Assembly: GCF_038050405.1 (NCBI RefSeq)
Contig: NZ_CP150900.1
Span: 3,968,001 to 4,032,000 of the forward strand
Origin: Paraburkholderia sp. IMGN_8
GTDB lineage: Bacteria > Pseudomonadota > Gammaproteobacteria > Burkholderiales > Burkholderiaceae
Direction: 5' to 3'
Length of the DNA stretch: 64,000 nucleotides
Shown: one piece after another, positions 51,514 to 60,640 of the stretch
Position numbering within the stretch: position 1 is the first letter of the stretch
Layout: every line of letters starts with the position of its first letter
Position numbers and translations under genes: made by a program
The notes under the pieces: generated by a model
Told to the model about the DNA's origin: nothing
Seen by the model: only the letters and a program-made list of their open reading frames with translations
The model's database searches: none

Positions 51514-52145
51514 TGCGTCTTTCCTGCTTGTTTTCTTATCCCCGGGCGCCGCGTGGCGCGGTGCTCGGACTTGCAGCGGCGGCTGTCGTCGTGTTGGCTG
51601 GTTGTGCATCGGTGAAGCCGCAAGGGCCGTCCATGTCGAATGCCGCGACATCCGTCACTGCGCAAACGAGCCGCGCTTATCAAGGGCGGTTCTCGATCCA
51701 GTACAACGATCAGAACGGCCAGCAGCGCAACGCGTACGGCAACTTCGCCTGGCAGGAAACCGGCGACACCGTCACTTTGCAATTGCGCAATCCGCTCGGC
51801 CAGACGCTCGCGATCGTGACTTCATCGCCGGCTTCGGCCACGCTCGAGTTACCGAACCGCCAGCCGCTCACCGCCGACAACGTCTCCACGCTGATGCAGA
51901 ATGCGCTCGGTTTCGCGCTGCCGGTCGAAGGACTGCGCTATTGGCTGCAGCCGTCGCCTGCGCCGACTTCGCGTGCGAGCACCGAGAAGGATCCTGAACA
52001 GCCGTCGCGCCTGAAACAGATTACGCAGGACGGCTGGACGATCGACTACCTGGCGTACGCCGACGCGCCGGCCACTGGCGTGAAACGCGTCAACCTGAGC
52101 CGCTCGGAACCGCCGCTCGACATCAAGCTCGTGCTGGATCAGTAG
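51513..52145 (+). CDS. lolB: Outer-membrane lipoprotein assembly factor LolB
   Basis: 210 residues with a lipoprotein signal (lipobox LAGC, Cys about residue 30) and a LolB-like fold: 'YQGRFSIQYNDQNGQQRNAYGNFAWQE' and 'LRNPLGQTLAIV'. LolB receives lipoproteins from LolA and inserts them in the outer membrane. The ATG overlaps the TPR gene stop (TGATG). Its position before ispE and prs matches other beta-proteobacteria. Confidence 0.9.
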   Translation: MRLSCLFSYPRAPRGAVLGLAAAAVVVLAGCASVKPQGPSMSNAATSVTAQTSRAYQGRFSIQYNDQNGQQRNAYGNFAWQETGDTVTLQLRNPLGQTLAIVTSSPASATLELPNRQPLTADNVSTLMQNALGFALPVEGLRYWLQPSPAPTSRASTEKDPEQPSRLKQITQDGWTIDYLAYADAPATGVKRVNLSRSEPPLDIKLVLDQ

Positions 52146-52209
52146 CCTCGCCTGTTCGCGCAACCTTGACGCTTCTTTGGCGCCGCTTTGGCGCATGTAG
52201 CCCAGACTC

Positions 52210-53091
52210 ATGATCGAAACGACCGACGCGCTGCGCGATTGCCTCGCGCCAGCGAAGCTGAACCTCTTCCTGCACATCACCGGCCGACGCCCGGACGGTT
52301 ATCACACGCTGCAAACGGTCTTCCAGTTACTCGACTGGGGCGACACACTCCATTTCACCCGGCGCAACGACGGCCTCGTCACACGCAGCACCGAGATCGC
52401 TGACGTCCCACCAGAGCACGACCTCACTGTTCGCGCAGCAACACTCCTGAAAGCGCATACGGGCTCGCCGGAAGGCGTCGACATCGAAATCGAGAAGCGC
52501 CTGCCGATGGGTGCGGGCCTGGGTGGCGGCAGCTCCGACGCGGCCACCACACTGCTTGCGCTGAACCGCCTGTGGAAGCTCCATCTCCCGCGCCTTGAGT
52601 TGCAGGAGCTGGCGCTGAAGCTCGGCGCCGACGTGCCATTTTTTATTTTTGGGAAAAATGCGTTCGCACAGGGTGTCGGAGAAGCATTAGACGTTGTACA
52701 ATTGCCGCCGCGCCATTTCCTGGTAGTGACGCCGAGGGTTCATGTTCCGACTGCAGCGATTTTTTCCGAAAAAGCGTTGACAAGAGATTCAAAACCCCTC
52801 ACAATTACGGACTTTCCTGCAGAACTTAGCTGCAACACTGAATGGCCGGAAAGCTTCGGCCGGAATGACATGCAGCAGGTTGTCGTAGGGAAGTACGCGG
52901 AAGTAGCGCGGGTGCTGCGGTGGTTTGAAAACATCGCGCCAGCGCGGATGTCTGGATCAGGTGCAAGTGTATTTGCAGCGTTTCGTAGTAAAGCTGAAGC
53001 AGAAGCGGCGCAAGCCAAGCTGCCAGCCGAATGGAACAGCGCAGTGACTGCCGGCCTCGATCAGCATCCACTCTTTGCTTTCGCGTCATAA
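52210..53091 (+). CDS. ispE: 4-diphosphocytidyl-2-C-methyl-D-erythritol kinase
   Basis: 293 residues, GHMP kinase. Motifs: '[30 protein letters not shown]' (substrate binding), '[22 protein letters not shown]' (ATP-binding loop), and '[14 protein letters not shown]' (C-terminal GHMP motif). It phosphorylates CDP-ME in the non-mevalonate isoprenoid pathway. Next to tRNA-Gln and prs. Confidence 0.96.
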   Translation: MIETTDALRDCLAPAKLNLFLHITGRRPDGYHTLQTVFQLLDWGDTLHFTRRNDGLVTRSTEIADVPPEHDLTVRAATLLKAHTGSPEGVDIEIEKRLPMGAGLGGGSSDAATTLLALNRLWKLHLPRLELQELALKLGADVPFFIFGKNAFAQGVGEALDVVQLPPRHFLVVTPRVHVPTAAIFSEKALTRDSKPLTITDFPAELSCNTEWPESFGRNDMQQVVVGKYAEVARVLRWFENIAPARMSGSGASVFAAFRSKAEAEAAQAKLPAEWNSAVTAGLDQHPLFAFAS

Positions 53092-53143
53092 GTTTTGCAT
53101 CGTCGAACGAAACTCCACGTTCGGCGGAGCTTAAAGTTAGTGT

Positions 53144-53220
53144 AGGGGAGTCGCCAAGCTGGTTAAGGCACCGGATTTTGATTCCGGCATGCAAAGGTTC
53201 GAATCCTTTCTCCCCTGCCA
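53144..53220 (+). tRNA. tRNA-Gln (anticodon TTG), CCA encoded
   Basis: 77 nt that fold as a cloverleaf: acceptor AGGGGAG/CTCCCCT, D arm GCC/GGC, anticodon stem CCGGA/TCCGG with loop TTTTGAT (anticodon TTG, reads CAA/CAG), T arm AAAGG/CCTTT with TTCGAAT, discriminator G and an encoded CCA. It lies between ispE and prs, the usual place in Burkholderiales. Position 1 is A paired with T72. Confidence 0.96.
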
Positions 53221-53266
53221 AAAATTCTCGCATTTCCCCTCGCCCCCAGCCTGAAGTAGGTGCACG

Positions 53267-54223
53267 ATGAGCAGCCATGACGGCCTGATGGTTTTTACTG
53301 GCAACGCAAATCCCGCGCTTGCACAGGAAGTCGTCAAAATCCTCGGTATTCCCCTCGGCAAAGCAATGGTTAGCCGTTTCTCGGACGGTGAAATCCAGGT
53401 CGAGATTCAGGAAAACGTGCGTGGCAAGGATGTCTTCGTCCTGCAGTCCACCTGCGCGCCGGCGAATGACAATCTGATGGAACTGATGATCATGGTCGAT
53501 GCGCTCAAGCGCGCATCCGCTGGCCGGATCACCGCGGCCATCCCCTACTTCGGTTATGCCCGCCAAGATCGACGCCCGCGTTCGGCGCGCGTCGCCATCT
53601 CGGCGAAGATCGTGGCGAATATGCTGGAAATCGCCGGCGTCGAGCGGATCATCACGATGGATCTGCACGCCGACCAGATTCAAGGCTTCTTCGACATCCC
53701 GGTCGACAACATCTACGCTACGCCCGTGCTGCTCGGCGATCTGCGCAAGCAGAACTATGAGAACCTGCTGGTCGTGTCGCCGGACGTCGGCGGCGTGGTG
53801 CGTGCCCGGGCATTGGCCAAGCAACTGAATTGCGATCTCGCGATCATCGACAAGCGCCGCCCCAAGGCGAACGTTGCCGAAGTGATGAACATCATCGGTG
53901 AAGTCGAAGGCCGTACCTGCGTGATCATGGACGACATGGTCGACACCGCCGGCACGCTCTGCAAGGCAGCTCAGGTTTTGAAGGAACGCGGTGCGAAGCA
54001 GGTGTTCGCTTACGCTACCCACCCGGTTCTGTCGGGCGGTGCAGGCGAGCGTATCGCAGCTTCGGCACTCGACGAACTCGTTGTCACCGACACGATCCCC
54101 CTCGGTGAAGAAGCCCGCTCGTGCGCCAAGATCCGTTCGTTGACCAGCGCCGGCCTGCTTGCCGAAACGTTCTCGCGGATTCGCCGCGGCGATTCGGTGA
54201 TGTCGCTGTTCGCTGAAAGTTAA
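53267..54223 (+). CDS. prs: Ribose-phosphate pyrophosphokinase
   Basis: 318 residues. Conserved blocks: '[25 protein letters not shown]', '[23 protein letters not shown]' (flexible loop) and the PRPP-binding loop '[17 protein letters not shown]'. It makes PRPP from ribose 5-phosphate and ATP for purine, pyrimidine, His and Trp synthesis. A terminator follows. Confidence 0.97.
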   Translation: MSSHDGLMVFTGNANPALAQEVVKILGIPLGKAMVSRFSDGEIQVEIQENVRGKDVFVLQSTCAPANDNLMELMIMVDALKRASAGRITAAIPYFGYARQDRRPRSARVAISAKIVANMLEIAGVERIITMDLHADQIQGFFDIPVDNIYATPVLLGDLRKQNYENLLVVSPDVGGVVRARALAKQLNCDLAIIDKRRPKANVAEVMNIIGEVEGRTCVIMDDMVDTAGTLCKAAQVLKERGAKQVFAYATHPVLSGGAGERIAASALDELVVTDTIPLGEEARSCAKIRSLTSAGLLAETFSRIRRGDSVMSLFAES

Positions 54224-54235
54224 GTATTTGCGAGG

Positions 54236-54270
54236 GCGCAGCGCGTTGCACTATCGCACGCTGCGCTTTT
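54236..54270 (+). terminator. Intrinsic terminator after prs
   Basis: GCGCAGCG ... CGCTGCGC (8-bp stem, 15-nt loop) followed by TTTT; begins 13 bases after the prs stop. Confidence 0.7.
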
Positions 54271-54312
54271 GCACAATCGGCATGAACGAACGAAGGTTCG
54301 TGCCGCCGTTCT

Positions 54313-54349
54313 GGGGCCTCAGCCATAATGGCTTGCGGGCCCCGTTTTT
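54313..54349 (+). promoter_or_regulatory. Terminator-like hairpin in the rplY leader
   Basis: GGGGCC ... GGCCCC (outer stem) with inner AGCCAT/ATGGCT, followed by G and five T. The T run ends 36 bases before the rplY ATG and lies after the prs terminator. It can be a second terminator or a regulatory attenuator in the rplY 5' leader. The CATAAT inside the hairpin loop could instead be a -10 box. Confidence 0.5.
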
Positions 54350-54384
54350 ACTGCCTGGTCGCGGGCAGTGCATTGGAGATTCAA

Positions 54385-55005
54385 ATGAAAGTAGTCGCTT
54401 TCGAGCGTAACCTGCAAGGTACGGGTGCGAGCCGCCGCCTGCGTAACTCGGGCAAGACCCCGGGTATCGTATATGGCGCTGGTGCTGAAACGCAATTGGT
54501 CGAACTGGACCACAACGCGCTGTGGCACGCGCTGAAGAAAGAAGTTTTCCACTCGTCGATTCTCGACCTGGAAGTCGGTGGCAAGTCGCAACAGGTTCTG
54601 CTGCGCGACGTGCAATACCACCCGTTCCGTCAGCTCGTGCTGCACGTGGACTTCCAACGTGTCGACGCGAAGAAGAAGCTGCACACCAAGGTGCCGCTGC
54701 ACTTCATGAACCAGGAAACCAACCCGGCAGTGAAGCTGTCGAGCGCGGTGATCTCGCACGTCCTCAACGACATCGAAATCGAGTGCCTGCCGTCGGCACT
54801 GCCGGAATTCCTCGAAGTCGACCTCGCGAAGATCGAAGCCGGTCAATCGCTGCACGCGAAGGACATCGTCCTGCCGGCAGGCGTCGCGCTGGTTGCTCAC
54901 GTTGAAGCAGAAAACCCGGTCGTCGCTGCTGCAACGATCCCGGCTGGTGCAATCGCTGAAGGCGACGCCGCTGCTGCAAGCGAAGGCGAAACGCCGGCTG
55001 CTTAA
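54385..55005 (+). CDS. rplY: 50S ribosomal protein L25 (long, Ctc-type)
   Basis: 206 residues. The N-terminal L25 domain binds 5S rRNA ('[29 protein letters not shown]'); the C-terminal TL5/Ctc beta domain ends in an acidic Ala-rich tail. Longer than the 94-residue E. coli L25. Start ATG 54385 follows GGAG (GGAGATTCAAATG). A leader hairpin and a downstream terminator bracket the gene. Confidence 0.95.
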   Translation: MKVVAFERNLQGTGASRRLRNSGKTPGIVYGAGAETQLVELDHNALWHALKKEVFHSSILDLEVGGKSQQVLLRDVQYHPFRQLVLHVDFQRVDAKKKLHTKVPLHFMNQETNPAVKLSSAVISHVLNDIEIECLPSALPEFLEVDLAKIEAGQSLHAKDIVLPAGVALVAHVEAENPVVAAATIPAGAIAEGDAAAASEGETPAA

Positions 55006-55059
55006 GCTGCGCTGAGCGAGCAATCCTCTCGATCCGTTTCAATGAAACGGTCGATGTGA

Positions 55060-55091
55060 CCCGCCGAGGTTCGCCCCGGCGGGTTTTTTTT
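55060..55091 (+). terminator. Intrinsic terminator after rplY
   Basis: CCCGCCG ... CGGCGGG with a 10-nt loop followed by T8. Confidence 0.9.
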
Positions 55092-55146
55092 CGTTTTTTT
55101 CAGCCCGGTTGCGTTCGGCATCCGGGCCAGATGGACCCACGCAATC

Positions 55147-55749
55147 ATGATCAAGCTGATCGTCGGGCTCGGCAATCCGGGCGCCGAATACACTGCGACG
55201 CGTCACAATGCCGGCTTCTGGCTGGTCGATCAACTGGCGCGCGAAGCACGCACGACGCTGCGCGACGAGCGGCGCTTCCACGGCTTCTACGCGAAAGCGA
55301 GGCTTCATGGCGAAGAAGTGCATCTGCTGGAACCGCAGACGTTTATGAACCGCTCGGGTCAGTCGGTCGTTGCGCTCGCACAGTTCTTCAAGATCCTCCC
55401 TGACGAGATTCTGGTCGCCCACGACGAACTCGATATGCCGCCAGGCGGCGTCAAACTGAAGCTTGGCGGCGGCAGTGGCGGTCACAATGGGCTGAAAGAC
55501 ATCACCGCCCATCTGTCGTCGCAACAGTATTGGCGGCTGCGGATCGGCATCGGTCATCCGCGCGATCTGATTCCCGAAAGCGCGCGCGCCGGCGCGAAGC
55601 CGGATGTCGCCAATTACGTGCTGAAACCGCCGCGGCGGGAGGAACAGGACGCGCTCGATGCGTCGATCGAACGGGCGCTTGCCGTGATGCCGCAGATTAT
55701 CAAAGGCGAACTCGAACGCGCGATGATGCAGCTGCATCGCAATTCCTAA
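55147..55749 (+). CDS. pth: Peptidyl-tRNA hydrolase
   Basis: 200 residues: 'IVGLGNPGAEYTATRHNAGFWLVD' with catalytic His (RHNAG), 'LEPQTFMNRSGQSV', 'HDELDMPPGGVKLKLGGGSGGHNGLKDI'. It releases peptides from stalled peptidyl-tRNA. The rplY-pth order is standard. Confidence 0.97.
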   Translation: MIKLIVGLGNPGAEYTATRHNAGFWLVDQLAREARTTLRDERRFHGFYAKARLHGEEVHLLEPQTFMNRSGQSVVALAQFFKILPDEILVAHDELDMPPGGVKLKLGGGSGGHNGLKDITAHLSSQQYWRLRIGIGHPRDLIPESARAGAKPDVANYVLKPPRREEQDALDASIERALAVMPQIIKGELERAMMQLHRNS

Positions 55750-55812
55750 GGCCCTCACCTACACGCACCTGCACCCGCCGCAACGCCGCATAGCTACCGA
55801 CAGGAGATTCGC

Positions 55813-56892
55813 TTGAGCCGCTATTGGAGTGACATCGTTCACCGTCTGACGCCGTATGCGCCGGGCGAGCAGCCCGCGCTCGCGCATCCGGTGAAACTGA
55901 ACACCAACGAGAACCCGTATCCGCCGTCGCCGCGCGTGGTCGAAGCGATCCGCCAGGAACTAGGCGATGCGGGCGAGTCGCTAAGGCGCTATCCCGATCC
56001 GACCGCACGCAAGCTCCGCGAAACAGTTGCCGCGTATCACGGTATTCGCCCGGAGCAGGTGTTCGCGGGCAACGGCTCGGACGAAGTGCTGGCGCTCACC
56101 TTTCAGGCGTTGCTGAAGCACGATGAGCCGCTGCTGTTTCCGGATATCACGTACAGCTTCTATCCGACGTACGCGCGGCTGTTTGAGGTCAACTATCGGA
56201 CTGTCGCGCTCGACGACGCCTTCGCGATCAATGTCGACGATTACGCGGCGCCTAACGGCGGCGTGTTGTTCCCGAATCCGAATGCACCGACGGGACGTCC
56301 TCTGCCGCTCGCCGATATCGAGCGTCTGGTGGCGAGAAACACCGATTCGGTCGTGGTGATCGACGAGGCCTATGTCGATTTCGGCGCCGAATCGGCCATC
56401 AAGCTGATTGACCGCTATCCGCATCTACTGGTGGTTCAAACGGTATCGAAGTCGCGTTCGCTCGCCGGGATGCGTGTCGGCTTCGCGTTCGGCAATCCGG
56501 AGTTGATCGACGCGCTAAACCGCGTGAAGGACAGCTTCAACTCGTATCCGCTCGACCGACTGGCACAAGTTGCGGCGATCGCCGCGTACGAAGACTACGC
56601 CTGGTTCCGCCGCAATTGCGCCAAGGTGGTTGCGAGCCGTGAGCGGCTGGCCGCAGGGTTGACGGCGCTGGGCTTCGAGGTGGTGCCGTCGGCGGCGAAT
56701 CTGCTGTTCGCGCGCCACAAAGGCTACGACGCAGCGACGCTCACGGCACGGCTAAGGAAAAAGGAAATTTTCGTGCGCCATTTCAAGGCGCCGCGAATCG
56801 ACCAGCATTTGCGGATCTCGGTCGGCACCGACGCCGAATGCGACATCCTGCTGAACGCGTTGCGCGACATTTTCAGCGCTTACGTCGGGTAA
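55813..56892 (+). CDS. hisC: Histidinol-phosphate aminotransferase (HisC family)
   Basis: 359 residues, class I/II PLP aminotransferase. PLP-binding region '[21 protein letters not shown]' contains the Schiff-base lysine; the C-terminal Arg motif is '[13 protein letters not shown]'. The start is TTG 55813 with a good AGGAG 6 bases before. It lies away from any his operon, so it may be a second HisC-type enzyme with broader substrates; the role in histidine synthesis is inferred from family only. Confidence 0.88.
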   Translation: MSRYWSDIVHRLTPYAPGEQPALAHPVKLNTNENPYPPSPRVVEAIRQELGDAGESLRRYPDPTARKLRETVAAYHGIRPEQVFAGNGSDEVLALTFQALLKHDEPLLFPDITYSFYPTYARLFEVNYRTVALDDAFAINVDDYAAPNGGVLFPNPNAPTGRPLPLADIERLVARNTDSVVVIDEAYVDFGAESAIKLIDRYPHLLVVQTVSKSRSLAGMRVGFAFGNPELIDALNRVKDSFNSYPLDRLAQVAAIAAYEDYAWFRRNCAKVVASRERLAAGLTALGFEVVPSAANLLFARHKGYDAATLTARLRKKEIFVRHFKAPRIDQHLRISVGTDAECDILLNALRDIFSAYVG

Positions 56893-56942
56893 CAACGCGC
56901 CGCCCGAACAAGGGCGAAGGGCGAAGGGCAAAGCGCGACGCA

Positions 56943-56971
56943 AAAACCGCGGCGAGGCGAGCGCCTCGCCG
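56943..56971 (-). terminator. Intrinsic terminator after ferredoxin gene
   Basis: Perfect 10-bp stem CGGCGAGGCG/CGCCTCGCCG (56950-56971) followed on the minus strand by CGG and T5 (56943-56947). Starts 4 bases beyond the ferredoxin stop. Confidence 0.75.
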
Positions 56972-56975
56972 TTCA

Positions 56976-57287
<312 letters not shown>

Positions 57288-57296
57288 TTACGCCGG

Positions 57297-57812
57297 TTAC
57301 GGTTGCGCGGCCGAAGCGCCGTTATCCTGATCCAGCGCAGCAACCTTTTCCTTCAGCCATTTTTCGACCGACGGGAACACGAATTTGCTGACATCGCCGC
57401 CCAGTTGCGCGATTTCACGCACGATCGTGCCCGAGATGAACTGGTATTGATCGGACGGGGTCATGAACATGGTTTCGACGTCCGGCAACAGATAACGATT
57501 CATGCCGGCCATCTGGAACTCGTATTCGAAATCCGACACCGCGCGCAGGCCGCGCACGATCACCCGTGCGTTATTGCTTCGGACGAAATCCTTTAGCAGG
57601 CCCTTGAAGCTCATCACCTGAACATTCGGGTAGTGGCCGAGCACTTCATGGGCAATGTCGAGGCGCTCTTCGAGCGTGAAGAACGGCTTTTTGTTACGGC
57701 TGTCGGCAACGCCCACCACCAGCGTGTCGAAAATACTCGACGCGCGTCGAACGAGGTCTTCGTGACCGCGCGTCAGCGGGTCGAACGTGCCCGGGTACAC
57801 GGCGACTACCAT
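57297..57812 (-). CDS. coaD: Pantetheine-phosphate adenylyltransferase
   Basis: 171 residues. The N-terminal nucleotidyltransferase motif '[19 protein letters not shown]' (T/HxGH) and the C-terminal '[21 protein letters not shown]' are diagnostic. It makes dephospho-CoA, the fourth step of CoA synthesis. ATG 57812 is chosen; an earlier in-frame start at 57836 is not family-like. Confidence 0.96.
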   Translation of the reverse strand: MVVAVYPGTFDPLTRGHEDLVRRASSIFDTLVVGVADSRNKKPFFTLEERLDIAHEVLGHYPNVQVMSFKGLLKDFVRSNNARVIVRGLRAVSDFEYEFQMAGMNRYLLPDVETMFMTPSDQYQFISGTIVREIAQLGGDVSKFVFPSVEKWLKEKVAALDQDNGASAAQP

Positions 57813-57924
57813 GAGACTTCTCCTCTCTTCAGACAAATGGGCACGTCAAAGCGTCCACGCGACGCATTTGGCACCGACCGCGCGCGTGACGGCAAACTGT
57901 CCGGCGCTTGTTATGGAACGCGCA

Positions 57925-58539
57925 TTATTCCTCATTTTCGCGCTGCAGCAAATGAAAGTGGACAGCACCCGCTTTGCCTTGCCGCACGATTTCCCATCCG
58001 GCGAGCGCCTTGTTCCCATCGAGCTCGAGCGCGGCGCCCGCTTCGACATACAGAAAGCCATGCGCGCTCAGCAACGGCACGGCCAACGCGAGCGCCTGGT
58101 CGAGCAGATCGTCGCCGAACGGCGGATCGAGAAATACTACGTCGAACGATCCGGGTGCGAGACTCGCGGCAAGCCGCAAGCCGTCTGCCTCCGCGATTTC
58201 GATCGTGCGCGCCGACAGGCGCTCCTGGTTCGCGCGCAGCTGGCTCGCAGCCCGCGCATTGCGCTCGACCATCAACACCCGTGCCGCGCCGCGCGAGGCC
58301 GCCTCGAAGCCCAGCGCGCCGCTACCGGCGAACAGATCGAGGCAACGCTGGCCGTCCAGACGTTGACCGAGCCAGTTGAACAGCGTTTCGCGCACGCGGT
58401 CGGGCGTAGGCCGCAGACCGTCGAGGTCGAGTACGGGCAGCGGCGTGCGCTTCCAGTCGCCGCCGATGATACGGATAGCGTGCGCTTTGCCGCCTTTGGA
58501 TGAAGCGCCGTGGGCGCGTGAAGGTGCGGAACGGGGCAT
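57925..58539 (-). CDS. rsmD: 16S rRNA (guanine966-N2)-methyltransferase
   Basis: 204 residues. 'IRIIGGDWKRTPLPV', SAM motif 'CLDLFAGSGALGFEAASRGA', and catalytic motif 'VVFLDPPFGDDL' match RsmD. It methylates G966 of 16S rRNA. ATG 58539 is chosen; a terminator-like hairpin lies 17-45 bases upstream on the same strand. Same strand as coaD, divergent from ftsY, a common rsmD-ftsY arrangement. Confidence 0.94.
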   Translation of the reverse strand: MPRSAPSRAHGASSKGGKAHAIRIIGGDWKRTPLPVLDLDGLRPTPDRVRETLFNWLGQRLDGQRCLDLFAGSGALGFEAASRGAARVLMVERNARAASQLRANQERLSARTIEIAEADGLRLAASLAPGSFDVVFLDPPFGDDLLDQALALAVPLLSAHGFLYVEAGAALELDGNKALAGWEIVRQGKAGAVHFHLLQRENEE

Positions 58540-58554
58540 GCAGTTTCGATAACG

Positions 58555-58584
58555 TAAAAAAGCGCCCGCCACGTCGATGCGGGC
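58555..58584 (-). terminator. Intrinsic-terminator-like hairpin just upstream of rsmD
   Basis: On the minus strand: GCCCGC, 9-nt loop, GCGGGC, then GC and T6, ending 17 bases before the rsmD start codon. No minus-strand gene precedes it, so it would end a short transcript arising in the 240-bp ftsY-rsmD gap. Confidence 0.6.
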
Positions 58585-58666
58585 GGGCCGGAGCGCCAAC
58601 GTTACCACAGGGACGCGCAGCGTCCAGCCTGGCCGTTCGGCCTATACGACGCGTAGCGGCGCGCCT

Positions 58667-58674
58667 GATAAAAT
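58667..58674 (+). promoter_or_regulatory. Extended -10 box, probable ftsY promoter
   Basis: TGATAAAAT: an extended -10 (TG-A-TAAAAT, 5 of 6) about 105 bases upstream of the ftsY ATG in the divergent gap. No clear -35. Confidence 0.35.
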
Positions 58675-58779
58675 GTGCGGCTTCCAGCGCCTTGCATCCC
58701 GCATCGCAACGCTGCCTGCCGCTCCTGCCGGTCTTGTGCCGGCTGCGCGCATCGGCGCGCGCTCTCACCACGCCAGATC

Positions 58780-59904
58780 ATGTTCAGCTTTTTCAAACGA
58801 TTCAAGGGTTCGAAAGAGTCCGATAACGCGCCAGAAGAATCGCAGACGGCGCCGGAAGGCTTAGCGCCCGAGACCGCCGTAGAGGCGCCGGCAGCGCCCG
58901 CGGTGCAGCCGGCAGCCACTGCGCCGGCAAACGAGCCGCAGCCTGACGAGCTCACGCCGGAAACCGTCGAAATCGTCCCGCCGCCGGTACAGGACGCGGG
59001 TGCGAAGCGATCCTGGCTGACGCGCCTGAAAACCGGCCTGTCGAAGACGAGTTCGAGCCTGACCGGTATTTTCGTCGGCACGAAGATCGACGAGGACCTG
59101 TACGAAGAACTGGAAACCGCGCTGCTGATGTCGGATGCGGGCGTCGACGCTACCGAATTCCTGCTTGAATCGTTGCGTGAGAAAGTGCGCGCCGAGCGCC
59201 TCACCGACCCGCAACAGGTGAAAACGGCGCTGCGCACGCTGCTGGTCGGTCTTCTCAAGCCGCTGGAAAGCTCGCTGATGCTCGGCCGCGCGCAACCGCT
59301 CGTGATGATGATCGCCGGCGTGAACGGCGCGGGCAAGACCACCAGCATCGGCAAACTCGCCAAGCATCTGCAGAGCTTCGATCAATCGGTGCTGTTGGCC
59401 GCGGGCGATACCTTCCGCGCCGCCGCGCGCGAGCAACTGGCTATCTGGGGACAGCGCAACAACGTGACGGTGGTGTCGCAGGAAAGCGGCGATCCGGCAG
59501 CGGTGATCTTCGACGCGGTCGGCGCCGCCCGTGCGCGCAAGATCGACGTGCTGATGGCCGACACCGCCGGCCGTCTGCCGACCCAACTGCACCTCATGGA
59601 AGAACTGCGCAAGGTGAAGCGCGTGATCGGCAAGGCGCAAGACGGCGCGCCGCACGAAGTGCTGCTGGTGATCGACGCGAACACCGGCCAGAACGCGCTC
59701 GCCCAGGTGAAAGCGTTTGACGATGCGCTCGGCCTCACCGGCCTGATCGTGACCAAGCTCGACGGCACGGCCAAGGGCGGCATTCTTGCGGCGATCGCGC
59801 GGCAGCGTCCGATTCCGGTGTACTTCATCGGCGTCGGCGAAAAGGTTGAGGATTTGCAGCCGTTTAGCGCGGAAGAGTTTTCGGACGCGTTGCTGGGCGC
59901 TTGA
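58780..59904 (+). CDS. ftsY: Signal recognition particle receptor FtsY
   Basis: 374 residues. An acidic, Ala/Pro-rich A domain (about 1-80) precedes the N and G domains. G motifs: '[18 protein letters not shown]', 'DTFRAAAREQL', 'DTAGRLPTQ', and 'TKLDGTAKGG'. It docks SRP-ribosome complexes at the membrane. ATG 58780 starts 'MFSFFKRF', the normal amphipathic membrane-targeting N terminus. Confidence 0.96.
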   Translation: MFSFFKRFKGSKESDNAPEESQTAPEGLAPETAVEAPAAPAVQPAATAPANEPQPDELTPETVEIVPPPVQDAGAKRSWLTRLKTGLSKTSSSLTGIFVGTKIDEDLYEELETALLMSDAGVDATEFLLESLREKVRAERLTDPQQVKTALRTLLVGLLKPLESSLMLGRAQPLVMMIAGVNGAGKTTSIGKLAKHLQSFDQSVLLAAGDTFRAAAREQLAIWGQRNNVTVVSQESGDPAAVIFDAVGAARARKIDVLMADTAGRLPTQLHLMEELRKVKRVIGKAQDGAPHEVLLVIDANTGQNALAQVKAFDDALGLTGLIVTKLDGTAKGGILAAIARQRPIPVYFIGVGEKVEDLQPFSAEEFSDALLGA

Positions 59905-59926
59905 GCAACCGGGCAGCGCAAACCAA

Positions 59927-59952
59927 AAAGGGCGCTCCGCGGAGCGCCCTTT
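59927..59952. terminator. Bidirectional terminator between ftsY and the isomerase gene
   Basis: AAAGGGCGCTCC-GC-GGAGCGCCCTTT: a 12-bp stem around a 2-bp centre that serves both convergent genes. Confidence 0.85.
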
Positions 59953-59971
59953 ATTCATTCAAGCAACAACC

Positions 59972-60616
59972 TCATTCCGCGTCCGGCTGCGCACCGGGCG
60001 CCGCACGCGCGAACGCATCGAGTTGCATCGCGTGATCGTAGATGCGCTGAATCGTCGGGAACCGCGCGGTGTCGATCTTGAAGCGCTGCGCGTTGAACAC
60101 CTGCGGGATCAGGCAGGCGTCGGCCAACGTCGGCTGATCGCCGAAGCACAGTTTGCCGGTGCGCGAATCGCCCGCCAGATGCGCATCGAGCGTCGTAAAA
60201 CCCGCCTCGACCCAATGCCGGTACCACGCGTCCTTCGCGTCGTCGTCGAGGCAGAGCGTGTGCTTCAGGTACTTCAGCACGCGCAGGTTGTTCAGCGGAT
60301 GAATCTCGCACGCGACCTGCAACGCCACCGAGCGCACATACGCGCGATCGGCCGGCGCCGCCGGCAGCAGCGGCGGCTCGGGATGCGTTTCCTCCAGATA
60401 CTCGATGATCGCCAGCGACTGCGGGATCACTTCGTTGCCGTCGACGAACGTCGGCACGATACCGTCCACATTCACCTTGCGATACTCGGGCTTCAACTGC
60501 TCGCCGCCGTCGCGCACGAGGTGCACGGGCACGTAGTCGTACGCCAGGTTCTTCACGTTCAGCGCGATGCGCACGCGATAGGACGCCGAGCTACGGAAAT
60601 AGCTGTAAAGCTTCAT
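59972..60616 (-). CDS. Maleylacetoacetate / maleylpyruvate isomerase (zeta-class GST)
   Basis: 214 residues. The N-terminal thioredoxin fold has 'YSYFRSSASYRVRIALNVK', the zeta-class active-site region (Ser-Ser-Ala-Ser where Ser-Ser-Cys is common in eukaryotes). It isomerises maleylacetoacetate (tyrosine pathway, MaiA) or maleylpyruvate (gentisate pathway, NagL) with glutathione. The neighbouring hydrolase gene, 24 bases upstream, completes either pathway; sequence alone does not decide which. Confidence 0.85.
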   Translation of the reverse strand: MKLYSYFRSSASYRVRIALNVKNLAYDYVPVHLVRDGGEQLKPEYRKVNVDGIVPTFVDGNEVIPQSLAIIEYLEETHPEPPLLPAAPADRAYVRSVALQVACEIHPLNNLRVLKYLKHTLCLDDDAKDAWYRHWVEAGFTTLDAHLAGDSRTGKLCFGDQPTLADACLIPQVFNAQRFKIDTARFPTIQRIYDHAMQLDAFARAAPGAQPDAE

Positions 60617-60640
60617 GTTGTGTGTCTCCTCCGCCCGTAT

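Noticed and set aside
52123..52314. Short frames around the lolB-ispE junction
   Set aside because: Overlap certain genes and have no start signals.
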